Source: Mesorhizobium sp. B2-8-5 (GTDB lineage Bacteria; Pseudomonadota; Alphaproteobacteria; Rhizobiales; Rhizobiaceae). Taken from it: a DNA stretch of 64,000 nucleotides. Numbering within the stretch: position 1 is the stretch's first letter; every line of letters begins with the position of its first letter. Below the pieces are notes generated by a model. It searched no databases. It saw only the letters and a list, made by a program, of their open reading frames with translations, and was not told the origin of the DNA. The stretch spans positions 62,001 through 126,000 of the forward strand of contig NZ_CP083951.1 in NCBI RefSeq assembly GCF_006440675.2, in the 5' to 3' direction. Both the position numbers and the translations under genes were made by a program. This document shows positions 1 to 8,832 of the stretch, one piece after another.

Positions 1-1
1 C

Positions 2-745
2 TGGTTCAAGGCGGATGAAAGCCGGGCCTTCGAGGTTTCGCTCGGCCAAGGCGTGCTGCTCGGCTTTTCCGAGGAAGGCCCCGTGCTGGCGGCGCCCGCC
101 GGCGTCGAGCCGGAAAAGCTGCCCGAGACGATCAAGGCGATCGACTACCGCTCCGTCTATATGCAGGGGTTGGTCGACGAGGCGGCGGCCGGCGCGCTGG
201 CGCAAGGCGCGGCGCTGCTCGCCTGGCACGCCAGCCATGCCTTCTGCTCGAAATGCGGCAACCGCTCGGAAATGCGGGCCGGCGGCTACCGGCGGCATTG
301 CCCGGTCTGCGGCACCGACCATTTCCCGCGCACCGACCCGGTGGCGATCATGCTGACGGTGACGCATGAAAAATGCCTGCTGGGGCGCGGCAAGCATTTC
401 GCGCCGGGCATGTATTCCGCGCTTGCCGGCTTCATCGAACCGGGCGAGACGATCGAGGCGGCGGTGCGGCGCGAGACGCTTGAAGAGGCCGGCATCCGGC
501 TCGGCCGCGTGGTCTATCACGCCAGCCAGCCCTGGCCGTTCCCCTATTCGCTGATGATCGGCTGCTTCGGCGAGCCGCTCAACGAGGATATCCAGGCCGA
601 CCTCAACGAGCTGGAGGACTGCCGCTGGTTTTTGCGCGACGAGGTGCGCACGATGCTGGACAGGACGCATGCCGACGGCTTGATTACACCGCCGAAAGGG
701 GCAATCGCCCATCACCTCATCCGCGCCTGGGTCGACAGCGAATAG
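2..745 (+). CDS. nudC: NAD(+)/NADH diphosphatase NudC (5' end outside window)
   Basis: NudC is a Nudix hydrolase that cleaves NAD(H) to NMN(H) and AMP and, in characterised members, removes NAD caps from RNA. The reading frame is open from base 2, so the N-terminus lies upstream of the window. In the visible 247 residues a zinc ribbon has its Cys pairs as CSKCG (about 82-86) and CPVCG (about 100-104). It is followed by a Nudix box matching GX5EX7REUXEEXGU (about 143-165) and by SQPWPFPYS, the signature that separates NADH pyrophosphatases from other Nudix enzymes. The Dabb gene follows after 10 bp, so the two are probably co-transcribed. The family assignment is firm; only the start is missing. 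Confidence 0.93.
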   Translation, partial: WFKADESRAFEVSLGQGVLLGFSEEGPVLAAPAGVEPEKLPETIKAIDYRSVYMQGLVDEAAAGALAQGAALLAWHASHAFCSKCGNRSEMRAGGYRRHCPVCGTDHFPRTDPVAIMLTVTHEKCLLGRGKHFAPGMYSALAGFIEPGETIEAAVRRETLEEAGIRLGRVVYHASQPWPFPYSLMIGCFGEPLNEDIQADLNELEDCRWFLRDEVRTMLDRTHADGLITPPKGAIAHHLIRAWVDSE

Positions 746-755
746 GAGCAGAAGA

Positions 756-1058
756 ATGATCCGTCACACCGTCGTGTTCACGCTGAAGCACCCGCTGCAG
801 TCGCTGGAGACGAAGCGCTTCCTCCACGACGCGAAGAAGATCCTGACCGGGATCAAGGGCGTCGCGCATTTCGAGCAGTTGCGGCAGGTGAGCCCGAAGA
901 ACGACTACCAGTTCGGCTTCTCGATGGAGTTCGCCGACCAGGCAGCCTACACGCGCTACAACGAGCACCCGGACCATGTCGCCTTCGTGCGCGACCGCTG
1001 GGTGCCCGAGGTCGATAAGTTCATGGAGATCGACTACGTGCCGCTCGGCTGGGGGTGA
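756..1058 (+). CDS. Dabb (stress-responsive A/B barrel) domain protein
   Basis: This 100-residue protein matches the Dabb fold, a small dimeric alpha+beta barrel. The family pattern is visible: MIRHTVVFTLK at the start, a central FSMEFADQAAY segment, YNEHPDHVAFV, and a closing Tyr-rich strand. Some Dabb proteins are stress-induced, and a few plant and bacterial members are small cyclases or decarboxylases. No catalytic role can be assigned here. A Shine-Dalgarno-like AGGAG lies just before the ATG. The gene sits 10 bp behind nudC, and its 3' side enters a 177-bp palindromic repeat, so it is likely the last gene of that transcript. Confidence 0.8.
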   Translation: MIRHTVVFTLKHPLQSLETKRFLHDAKKILTGIKGVAHFEQLRQVSPKNDYQFGFSMEFADQAAYTRYNEHPDHVAFVRDRWVPEVDKFMEIDYVPLGWG

Positions 1059-1106
1059 TATCGGATTGAGTGCAAACGTCGGAGATTGGCGAAGGCCTTC
1101 GTGCTT

Positions 1107-1283
1107 CGTCATCCACGGGCGAAGCAAGGAGCGAAGCGACGCGCGCAGACCCGAGGATCCATGCCGTGACTTCGACGCGTTGCGACGGTCCAGAATTCTG
1201 CTCCGCTGCGCTCTACGATCAAGGTTACGGAATGGATCCTCGCGTCTGCGCTCCGCTTCGCGTCGCTCCGCCCGTGGATGACG
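1107..1283. repeat. Palindromic intergenic element, family A, copy 1
   Basis: Two long imperfect inverted arms bound this element. The left arm starts CGTCATCCACGGGCG and carries GACCCGAGGATCCAT. The right arm carries ATGGATCCTCGCGTCTG and ends CGCCCGTGGATGACG. The centre contains CAGAATTCTGCTCCG. Closely related copies lie at 25056-25234 and 53211-53387. All three are intergenic. The element lies between the convergent Dabb and pheA genes, so an exported RNA hairpin could act as a bidirectional transcript end, but that is inference. Confidence 0.85.
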
Positions 1284-1334
1284 AAGTCGCGAAGGCTCCC
1301 CCAATCTCGAAGGTCGTGAGCTCCGACTAACCGG

Positions 1335-2198
1335 TCAATCCGCCACCTTCCACTCATCGCGCGAGGCGCTGGCCGGATAAACACCCAGGATGCGCATCTC
1401 GCGCGAGAAGAAGCGCAACTCGTCGAGCGCCAGCTTGACCAGCGGATCGTCCGGGTGGCCCTCGATGTCGGCGTAAAACAACGTCGCGGTGAAGGCGCCG
1501 AGCTGGTAGCTTTCGAGCTTGGTCATGTTGATGCCGTTGGTGGCGAAGCCGCCCATCGCCTTATAGAGCGCGGCCGGCACGTTGCGGACACGGAAGATGA
1601 AGGTGGTCATCATCTTGGCGTCCGGCGCGGGACGCTCCACCCATTGCTTGTTCTTGGTCAGCACGACGAAGCGGGTGACGTTCGAATCGGTGTCCTCGAC
1701 ATTCTTCTCGATGATATCGAGCCCATAGAACTCCGCGGCCAAAGCCGGCGCCAGCGAGGCCATGGTGCGGTCCCTGACCTCCGAGACCATCTTGGCCGAA
1801 CCCGCCGTGTCGCCGGCGATCACCGGCCTCCAGCCGTTCTTGCGGATATATTTGCGGCACTGGCCGAGCGCATGGATGTGGCTGTGCACGGTCTTGATCT
1901 CTTCGCGCTTCACCCCCGGCAGCACCATCAGCTGGAAATGGATCGGCAGGAAATACTCGCCGACGATGTGCAGCTTCGATTCCGGCAGAAGGTGGTGGAT
2001 GTCGGCAACGCGCCCGGCGATCGTGTTCTCGATCGGGATCATGGCGAGTTCGGCCTTGCCGGTCTCGACCGCGTTGAAAGCATCCTCGAAGGTCGGGCAA
2101 GGCAACGGTTCCATCGACGGGAACATGTTGCGGCAAGCCGTGTCGGAGTTGGCGCCCGGCTCGCCCTGGAAGGAAATTCTGTTGGTCTTTTCAGCCAT
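1335..2198 (-). CDS. pheA: Prephenate dehydratase
   Basis: This enzyme converts prephenate to phenylpyruvate in phenylalanine biosynthesis. The 287-residue protein starts MAEKTNRISFQGEPGA; the open frame upstream of this ATG is only a shadow of kdsB. The catalytic domain contains IPIENTIAGRV and the TRF motif (NVTRFVVL), whose Thr is catalytic. A C-terminal ACT domain begins near MTTFIFRVRNVPAALY. In it the Phe-binding ESRP motif reads ESYQ, as in the alphaproteobacterial members I recall. There is no chorismate mutase domain, so it is the monofunctional form. The ATG lies 10 bp downstream of the kdsB stop, so kdsB-pheA form an operon. Confidence 0.96.
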   Translation of the reverse strand: MAEKTNRISFQGEPGANSDTACRNMFPSMEPLPCPTFEDAFNAVETGKAELAMIPIENTIAGRVADIHHLLPESKLHIVGEYFLPIHFQLMVLPGVKREEIKTVHSHIHALGQCRKYIRKNGWRPVIAGDTAGSAKMVSEVRDRTMASLAPALAAEFYGLDIIEKNVEDTDSNVTRFVVLTKNKQWVERPAPDAKMMTTFIFRVRNVPAALYKAMGGFATNGINMTKLESYQLGAFTATLFYADIEGHPDDPLVKLALDELRFFSREMRILGVYPASASRDEWKVAD

Positions 2199-2208
2199 CA
2201 CGGATGTC

Positions 2209-2937
2209 TCAGTTTGAAAGGATTTTTCGCGCCCGCTCCAGGTCGTCGGGGGTGTCGACGCCAAGGGGCAGCGATTTGACGATCTCGGCGTCGATGCGCA
2301 TGCCGGCTTCCAGCGCGCGCAGTTGCTCCAGCCGTTCGCGCCGCTCCAGCGGCGACGGCTTGAGCGCGACGAAGCGTTCCAGCGCCGCACGGCGATAGGC
2401 GTAGAGGCCGATGTGGTGGTAGAGCGGCCCCGCGCCCCAGGGCGCGGTGGCACGAGTGAAATAGAGCGCTCTCAACCGTGTCGCCGACAGCGGCGAGCCG
2501 ACGATCTTGACCACGTTCTGGTTGGTCTTCTCCTCGTCGCGCACGATCTCGACGCCCAGCGTGGCGATATCGACCGATTTGTCCTCAAACGGCCGCAGCG
2601 ACGCGCCGATGATCTCGGGATCGATGGTCGGCAGGTCGCCCTGGACGTTGACGATCGTTTCCACCTGGTTTTCGGGGTCGAGGGCGGTCAGCGCCTCGAA
2701 GATGCGGTCGGAGCCCGATTCGTGATCCGCGCGGGTCATGACAGCCTCGAAGCCATGCGCCCGCACGGCTTGCGCGACGACTTCGGTATCGGTCGCCACC
2801 ACCACGCGGCCAAGCCCGGCCTCGGCGGACCGGCGGGCGACATGGACGATCATCGGCGCGCCCGCAATGTCGGCCAGCGGCTTGCCCGGCAGACGCGTCG
2901 AGGCCATGCGGGCGGGGATCAGGATCAAGGTTGACAT
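2209..2937 (-). CDS. kdsB: 3-deoxy-manno-octulosonate cytidylyltransferase
   Basis: KdsB activates Kdo as CMP-Kdo for lipopolysaccharide core synthesis in the cytoplasm. The 242-residue length is normal. The nucleotidyltransferase signature [15 protein letters not shown] lies at residues 7-21, and [13 protein letters not shown] holds the metal-binding Asp. [10 protein letters not shown] segment and an RTH-like substrate loop follow. The gene is first in a kdsB-pheA operon on the minus strand. It is divergent from cycM, with about 190 bp between the start codons. Confidence 0.97.
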   Translation of the reverse strand: MSTLILIPARMASTRLPGKPLADIAGAPMIVHVARRSAEAGLGRVVVATDTEVVAQAVRAHGFEAVMTRADHESGSDRIFEALTALDPENQVETIVNVQGDLPTIDPEIIGASLRPFEDKSVDIATLGVEIVRDEEKTNQNVVKIVGSPLSATRLRALYFTRATAPWGAGPLYHHIGLYAYRRAALERFVALKPSPLERRERLEQLRALEAGMRIDAEIVKSLPLGVDTPDDLERARKILSN

Positions 2938-3129
2938 CGGATTTCAGGGCGGTCGAAAAAAGCGGATGGAAAGTGGCAAAAGGTCTCACTGGAAGCGCCC
3001 TTATAGGTGTTGCAACGCCTGAGCAAAAGACCTAGTTTCCGCCCGATTTGACTGGCCTTTCGAGGCAGTTCGCGATACCGACGGACGGAGTGGACGGGAC
3101 GGTCCGCCGGAAAAGGGAGCAAGGGGCGT

Positions 3130-3792
3130 ATGGATTCCAACGAAGTCAACAAGCTGCTCGGCGGATTTCTGGGAACCTGCTTCCTCGTCTTTTCCATAGG
3201 CCTCGTCTCGGACGGATTGTTCGCCTCGCCGGCGCCCGAAAAGCCCGGCTTCGCCATCGAAGCGCAGGAACCGACCGAAGGCGGTCCGGCTGCTCCCGCG
3301 GCGGAAGCCAAGCCGATCGCCGACCTGCTCGCCACCGCCAATGCCGAGGCTGGCGCCGCGATCTTCAAGAAATGCCAGGCCTGCCATTCCGGCGAAAAGG
3401 GCGGTCCGAACAAGGTCGGCCCGGATCTCTGGGATATCGTCGACCGCCCGGTCGCCGAGCATGAAGGCTTCGCCTATTCGGCCGGCATGAAGGATTTTTC
3501 GAAAGGCGGCCAGGAGCACTGGACCTACGACAATCTCAACCACTTCATCACCTCGCCGAAGAAGTTCGTGAAGGGCACGGCGATGGGCTTCGCCGGTCTG
3601 CCGAAGGATGAAGACCGGGCCAATGTGATCGCCTATCTGCGCACGCTGTCGGACAATCCGAAGCCGCTGCCGCAGCCGGGCGCTTCGGCCGAGGCCAAGC
3701 CCGCCGAAGGCGCCAAGCCGGCGGAAGGCGCCGCGCCGGCCAAGCCGGCCGAGGGAGCCGCTCCGGCCAAGCCCGCGGCACCCGCTCAATAA
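3130..3792 (+). CDS. cycM: Membrane-anchored cytochrome c (CycM type)
   Basis: CycM-type cytochromes carry electrons in the rhizobial respiratory chain. The N-terminus (about residues 8-30) is a hydrophobic anchor without a clear signal-peptidase site. The heme-attachment motif CQACH is at residues 82-86, and KGTAMGFAGL supplies the likely axial Met. After the class I cytochrome fold, roughly residues 178-220 form a tail of repeated AKPAEG/APAKPAEGA units. This tail is low-complexity and probably disordered. A good rho-independent terminator follows 26 bp after the stop. The location next to kdsB-pheA is conserved in rhizobia as I recall. Confidence 0.93.
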   Translation: MDSNEVNKLLGGFLGTCFLVFSIGLVSDGLFASPAPEKPGFAIEAQEPTEGGPAAPAAEAKPIADLLATANAEAGAAIFKKCQACHSGEKGGPNKVGPDLWDIVDRPVAEHEGFAYSAGMKDFSKGGQEHWTYDNLNHFITSPKKFVKGTAMGFAGLPKDEDRANVIAYLRTLSDNPKPLPQPGASAEAKPAEGAKPAEGAAPAKPAEGAAPAKPAAPAQ

Positions 3793-3818
3793 ACAATTTG
3801 TCGCAGAGACTTCCTTGG

Positions 3819-3845
3819 AAAAGCCGGGTTCGTCCCGGCTTTTCT
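3819..3845 (+). terminator. Rho-independent terminator after cycM
   Basis: A perfect 10-bp stem AAAAGCCGGG / CCCGGCTTTT encloses the 5-nt loop TTCGT and runs straight into a T-rich end. It starts 26 bp after the cytochrome stop codon and precedes the yej-type operon. Confidence 0.9.
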
Positions 3846-3949
3846 GTTGGGAAAGCCGCATGGGCGGCGACAAAGGCGGCACTTGCGGTTCCCACCGGCG
3901 TCAAATGATCTAGATTGCGGGTGAGCAAAGTTCGCGACGAGGAGAACGC

Positions 3950-5830
3950 ATGAAGGTTGGCCGCTTCCGCACGCTTTTCGCATCGGCGTTCGCGCTCGCC
4001 TTCGCCGCCAGCCTGCAGGTCGGCTTCGCCGATGAGTGGCACACGACGTCGTCGCTGATCGGGCCTTCAAAATACGGCGAGAATTTCAAACGTTACGACT
4101 ACGTCAATCCCGATGCGCCGAAAGGTGGAACCTACAACTCCGTTGTCACCGGTACGTTCGACAGCTTCAACCCCTATATCGTGCAGGGATCGCCGGCCGC
4201 GGGGCTGGTCGGCTTCGGCGGCGGGCTGCTCTACGACACGCTGATGGACCAGGCGACCGACGAGGGCAGCGTCAGCCACCCACTGGTCGCCGATGCCTAC
4301 AAATACCCTTCCGACTATTCGTCCGCCACCTACCGACTCGATCCGCGGGCAAAATGGCATGACGGCCAGCCAATCACCGTCGATGACGTGATCTGGTCCT
4401 TCCAGATGCTCAAGGCCAACAGCCCACAATACAGCCGCTATTTCGAGAACGTCACCGATGCTGTGGCGATCTCCGACCATGAGGTCGAATTCCATTTCAA
4501 CCAGAAGGGCAACCGCGAGCTGCCCAAGATCCTCGGCGATCTCGTCGTTTTGCCGAAGCACTGGTGGGAAGGCACCGATGCCAGCGGCAAGAAGCGCGAC
4601 ATCACTAGGCCGACGCTGGAGCCGCCGCTGGGCTCCGCCGCCTATAAGATCGCCAGCTTCAAGCCGGGCTCGGAGATCGTCTGGCAGCGCGTGCCGGATT
4701 ATTGGGGCGCCAAGCTGCCGGTGAAGGTCGGCCGGGAGAATTTCGACACCCAGCGCTTTACCTACATACTGGACGACAACGCCGCCTGGCAGGCCTTCAC
4801 CAAGGGCGGGCTGGACGACATCAAGCCGGAAAACAGCTCGAGACGTTGGGCCACGGCCTATAATTTTCCCGCCATCAGCGCCGGCGACGTGATCAAGAAG
4901 GAATTCAAGACCACCTCGCCGGAGCCGATGCAGGCTTTCATGCTCAACCAGCGCCGGCCGCTGTTCCAGGATCGCCGCGTGCGCGAAGCGCTGACCTATC
5001 CTTACGATTTCGAGACGATGAACCGCACGCTGTTCTTCAATTCCAACACGCGCACCAAAAGTTATTTCCAGGGCACCGAATTGGCGTCGAGCGGGTTGCC
5101 GCAAGGCAAGGAGCTCGAGATCCTGGAGAAGTATCGAGACAAGCTGCCGCCTGAATTGTTCACCCAGGAATTCAAGCTGCCGGTCTATGACTCGCCGCAG
5201 GCGGAACGGAAGTATCTGAAGCAGGCGGTGGACCTCTTCGCCCAGGCGGGCTGGGTGATCAAGGGCGGCAAGATGGTGAACGCCAAGACCGGCGCGCCGT
5301 TCAAATTCGAGATCCTCGGCACGTCCGACACGGACCAGATCCTCTCAGGCAATTATATCGCTAACCTGCGCAAGATCGGCGTCGATGCGACGCTGCGGAT
5401 CATCGATCCCAGCCAATACGTCAACCGCGTCAACAATTTCGACTACGACGTCATCACCAACCTGCTGCAGCAGTCGGAATCGCCGGGCAACGAACAGCGC
5501 GATTTCTGGAGCTCGAAGGCCGCCGACGCGCCCGGATCGCGCAATTATTCCGGCATCAAGGACCCGGTTGTCGACGCATTGGTCGACCACATCATCTTCG
5601 CGACCGATCGCGACGACCTCGTCGCGGCCACCCACGCGCTCGATCGGGTGTTGTTGTGGAACTACTATGTGGTCCCGCAATTCTACCGCGCGGTGGTGTG
5701 GCTTGCCTATTGGAACAAGTTCGGCATGCCGGAAAAGCAGCCAAGCTACCGCGGCGCCGATATCGATTCCTGGTGGATCGACCCCGCGAAGGAAAAGGCG
5801 CTGGCCGCCAAGTACAAGGGCCTCAATTGA
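3950..5830 (+). CDS. yejA: Peptide ABC importer, solute-binding protein (YejA-like, Sec-exported)
   Basis: This is a 626-residue family 5 extracellular solute-binding protein of the YejA type, which delivers oligopeptides (microcin C-type compounds in Escherichia coli) to YejB/E/F. The first 27 residues form a Sec signal peptide ending near SLQVGFADEW. The family 5 pattern is clear: DTLMDQA near residue 95, ARWHDG-like (AKWHDGQPITVDDV) and LGSAAYKI. The start follows GAGGAG. The stop overlaps the next start as ATGA. It is the first of five genes forming one importer operon, which carries two binding proteins in tandem. Confidence 0.92.
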   Translation: MKVGRFRTLFASAFALAFAASLQVGFADEWHTTSSLIGPSKYGENFKRYDYVNPDAPKGGTYNSVVTGTFDSFNPYIVQGSPAAGLVGFGGGLLYDTLMDQATDEGSVSHPLVADAYKYPSDYSSATYRLDPRAKWHDGQPITVDDVIWSFQMLKANSPQYSRYFENVTDAVAISDHEVEFHFNQKGNRELPKILGDLVVLPKHWWEGTDASGKKRDITRPTLEPPLGSAAYKIASFKPGSEIVWQRVPDYWGAKLPVKVGRENFDTQRFTYILDDNAAWQAFTKGGLDDIKPENSSRRWATAYNFPAISAGDVIKKEFKTTSPEPMQAFMLNQRRPLFQDRRVREALTYPYDFETMNRTLFFNSNTRTKSYFQGTELASSGLPQGKELEILEKYRDKLPPELFTQEFKLPVYDSPQAERKYLKQAVDLFAQAGWVIKGGKMVNAKTGAPFKFEILGTSDTDQILSGNYIANLRKIGVDATLRIIDPSQYVNRVNNFDYDVITNLLQQSESPGNEQRDFWSSKAADAPGSRNYSGIKDPVVDALVDHIIFATDRDDLVAATHALDRVLLWNYYVVPQFYRAVVWLAYWNKFGMPEKQPSYRGADIDSWWIDPAKEKALAAKYKGLN

Positions 5831-7707
5831 TGGGGCGGCGGATTTTGCTTCCTCGCCGCGACTTCCTGGCGCTCGGCGCCGCGGCCACAGCCGCCGCCCT
5901 GCTGCCCGGCCGGGCCTTTGCCGACACCCCGGCCGGTGTCAAGCTGCACGGCCTGTCGGCCTTCGGCGACCTCAAATACAAGCCCGATTTCACCCATTTC
6001 GACTATGTCGATGTCGATGCGCCGCAAGGCGGCATCTTCAACTTCTCGCCGCCGAACTGGGGCGCCAACCAGAGCCCGCAGACCTTCAACACGCTGAACT
6101 CATTCGTCGCCAAGGGCGATTCTCCGCAGCGCATGGAAATGTGCTTCGATTCCTTGATGGTGCGGGCACTCGACGAGCCAGACGCGGTCTATGGACTGAT
6201 CGCCGACGGTGTCACAATCTCCGACGACCGCAACGGCTTCACATTCTCGCTGCGCCCGCAGGCACGTTTCCATGACGGCTCGCCGCTCACCGCCGACGAT
6301 GTCGCCTTCACCTTCAAGCTGCTGAAAGACAAAGGGCATCCGGACTACGCGCTGTCGCTGACGCATCTGGAGGACGCGGCGGCGAAGGACGCCCACACGG
6401 TCGAGCTCAAATTCTCCGGCAAGCAGTCGGCCCGCACCATCCTCAACGTGGTCGGTTTTCCGATCCTTTCGAAGGCCTTCTTTACAGCCAACCCGTTCGA
6501 TTCCTCGCAGCTCAATCCGCCGCTCGGCTCTAGCGCCTATAAGGTCGGGCGCTGGTCGGCGGGCGCCTGGATCGAATATGAGCGCGTGGCCGACTACTGG
6601 GGCAACGACCTGCCGGTCAATCGCGGCCAGAACAATTTCGGGCGCATCCGCATCGAATTCTACCAGGACCGGACGGCCGGGTTCGAGGCTTTCAAGAAGG
6701 GCGAGATCCTCTACCGCGAGGAATTCACGTCGCGCGTCTGGGCAACGGCCTACGACTTTCCAGCCTTCACCGCCGGCAAGGTGATCAAGCATGAGTTCCC
6801 GGCCGAAACCACGCCTTCCATGCAGGCCACCGCGGTCAACCAGCGGCGGGAGCAATTCAAGGATCCGCGCGTGCGGCAGGCGATCGCGCTCTGCTTCGAT
6901 TTCGAATGGACGCGGCGCAACTTCTTCTATGGTTCCTATGAGCGCTCGCAATCCTGCTTCGAGAAATCCGACTTCCGGGCCTCGGGCATGCCAACGCCGC
7001 AGGAGCTGGCGCTGCTTGAACCGCTGCGCGACGAGTTGCCACCGGAGACCTTCGGCGAAGCGGTGACGCAACCGCCGTCAGACGGTTCAGGGCGGGACCG
7101 CAAGCAACTGAGCGCGGCGCTGAAATTGCTCGCTCAGGCGGGCTGGAAGCGCTCCGGCGACTTCGTGGTCAATGACAAGGGCGGGCGGCTGTCCGCCGAA
7201 TTCCTGGTCGACGACGAGACCTTCGTGCAGGTCTATTCGCCCTGGGTCGCCAACATGAAAGCCATCGGCATCGATGCCTCGATCCGCCTGGTGGATTCGG
7301 CACAGTACCAGCTCAGGCAATCGACATTCGATTTCGACCTGCTCTCGGCCGCCTTCAATTTCAGCGCCACGCCGACCCGCGACGATCTGGAAATTTTCTT
7401 CCACTCGCGCAGCGCCGCCGTATCGGGCTCGCGCAACCTGTCGGGCATTGCAAGCCCGGCCATCGATGCGTTGATCGATGCCGTCGGCGCCGCCAAGGAC
7501 CGTGAAAGCCTGACCACCGCCATGCGCGTCTTGGACCGGGCCTTGCGCGCGCGGCGCGATTGGATTCCAAGTTGGTATCTGGCGAATCACCGAAGCGCCT
7601 ATTGGGACATGTTCGGCTTCCCCGAACAGAAACCCGATTTCGGCTTTCCGGTCGAGGCGCTGTGGTGGGTCGACAAGGGCAAGGCGGCAAAGATTGGCAA
7701 GGCCTGA
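5830..7707 (+). CDS. Second peptide ABC solute-binding protein (YejA paralogue, Tat signal)
   Basis: This 625-residue protein is homologous to the preceding one. Shared landmarks include FTHFDYVDVDAPQGG, ARFHDGSPLTADDV, LGSSAYKVGRW and WATAYDFPAFTAG. Its signal peptide is different: LPRRDFLALGAAATAAALLP has the twin-arginine pattern, so it is probably exported folded by Tat. The true start is the ATG overlapping the yejA stop; an in-frame extension upstream lies inside yejA and is not real. Two binding proteins feeding one permease suggest that ligand range is split between them. Confidence 0.92.
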   Translation: MGRRILLPRRDFLALGAAATAAALLPGRAFADTPAGVKLHGLSAFGDLKYKPDFTHFDYVDVDAPQGGIFNFSPPNWGANQSPQTFNTLNSFVAKGDSPQRMEMCFDSLMVRALDEPDAVYGLIADGVTISDDRNGFTFSLRPQARFHDGSPLTADDVAFTFKLLKDKGHPDYALSLTHLEDAAAKDAHTVELKFSGKQSARTILNVVGFPILSKAFFTANPFDSSQLNPPLGSSAYKVGRWSAGAWIEYERVADYWGNDLPVNRGQNNFGRIRIEFYQDRTAGFEAFKKGEILYREEFTSRVWATAYDFPAFTAGKVIKHEFPAETTPSMQATAVNQRREQFKDPRVRQAIALCFDFEWTRRNFFYGSYERSQSCFEKSDFRASGMPTPQELALLEPLRDELPPETFGEAVTQPPSDGSGRDRKQLSAALKLLAQAGWKRSGDFVVNDKGGRLSAEFLVDDETFVQVYSPWVANMKAIGIDASIRLVDSAQYQLRQSTFDFDLLSAAFNFSATPTRDDLEIFFHSRSAAVSGSRNLSGIASPAIDALIDAVGAAKDRESLTTAMRVLDRALRARRDWIPSWYLANHRSAYWDMFGFPEQKPDFGFPVEALWWVDKGKAAKIGKA

Positions 7708-7737
7708 CATCACTGTTCGCGCGGGGCCCGTCGCCTG

Positions 7738-8832
7738 ATGGGCGCCTATATCCTGCGCCGCATTCTTCTCATGATCCCGACGCTGTTCGGCATCATGGCG
7801 ATTTCCTTCGCGGTCATCCAGTTCGCGCCGGGCGGCCCTGTCGAGCAGGTGATTGCACGGCTGACCAACCAGGGCGGTAACGACCGCCTCGGCAGCGGTG
7901 GCGGCGACGCCGGTGGCGCCAATTTCGACGTGGCCGGCGATGTCGGCTCGAAATACCGCGGCGCGCAGGGGCTCGATCCCGAATTCATCAAGAAGCTGGA
8001 AAAGCAGTTCGGCTTCGACAAGCCGCCGCTCGAGCGCTTCGGTATGATGCTGTGGAACTATAGCCGCTTCGATTTCGGCGATAGCTATTTCCGCGATATC
8101 TCGGTGCTGAACCTGATCCTGGAGAAGATGCCCGTCTCCATCTCCATCGGCCTGTGGATCACGCTTTTATCCTACCTGATCTCGATTCCGCTCGGTATCC
8201 GCAAGGCGGTGAAGGACGGCTCGACCTTCGACGTATGGACCAGCGGCGTCGTCATCGTCGGCTATGCCATTCCAGGCTTCCTGTTCGGCATCATGCTCAT
8301 GGTGCTGTTCGCGGGCGGCTCGTTCTGGGACTGGTTTCCGCTGCGCGGTATCGTTTCGGACAATTGGGACCAGCTGTCGTGGCCGGGCAAGATCGCCGAC
8401 TATTTCTGGCACATGACGCTGCCGCTGACGGCGCTCGTGCTTTCGGCTTTCGCGACGACCACCCTTCTCACCAAGAACTCCTTCCTTGAAGAAATCCGCA
8501 AGCAATATGTGGTGACGGCGCGCGCCAAGGGGCTGTCGGAGCACAAGGTGCTCTACGGCCACGTCTTTCGAAACGCCATGCTGATCGTGATTGCCGGCTT
8601 CCCTGGCGCCTTCATCTCGGCCTTCTTCACCGGCTCGCTGCTGATCGAGAACATCTTCTCGCTCGACGGCCTCGGCCTGCTCGGCTTCAAGTCGGTGATC
8701 GACCGCGACTATCCGGTGGTGTTCGCCACCCTCTACATCTTCTCGCTGCTTGGTCTGTTCGTCGGACTTTTGTCAGACCTGATCTACACCCGGGTCGATC
8801 CGCGCATCGACTTCGAGCGGAGAGACATCTGA
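7738..8832 (+). CDS. yejB: Peptide ABC importer permease (YejB-like)
   Basis: This 364-residue inner-membrane permease starts [20 protein letters not shown], the first helix typical of DppB/YejB. YejB proteins are longer than DppB because of an insert after the first helix, seen here as a Gly/Asp-rich stretch at about residues 45-75. The coupling-loop motif ([21 protein letters not shown]) that contacts the ATPase is at about residues 250-270. The stop overlaps the next ATG (TGATGG), which is typical of a tightly coupled operon. Confidence 0.93.
   Translation: MGAYILRRILLMIPTLFGIMAISFAVIQFAPGGPVEQVIARLTNQGGNDRLGSGGGDAGGANFDVAGDVGSKYRGAQGLDPEFIKKLEKQFGFDKPPLERFGMMLWNYSRFDFGDSYFRDISVLNLILEKMPVSISIGLWITLLSYLISIPLGIRKAVKDGSTFDVWTSGVVIVGYAIPGFLFGIMLMVLFAGGSFWDWFPLRGIVSDNWDQLSWPGKIADYFWHMTLPLTALVLSAFATTTLLTKNSFLEEIRKQYVVTARAKGLSEHKVLYGHVFRNAMLIVIAGFPGAFISAFFTGSLLIENIFSLDGLGLLGFKSVIDRDYPVVFATLYIFSLLGLFVGLLSDLIYTRVDPRIDFERRDI

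Noticed and set aside
1335..2453. Long 372-codon version of pheA
   Set aside because: The extra N-terminal part lies in kdsB in another frame, and the prephenate dehydratase domain starts exactly at the ATG at 2198.
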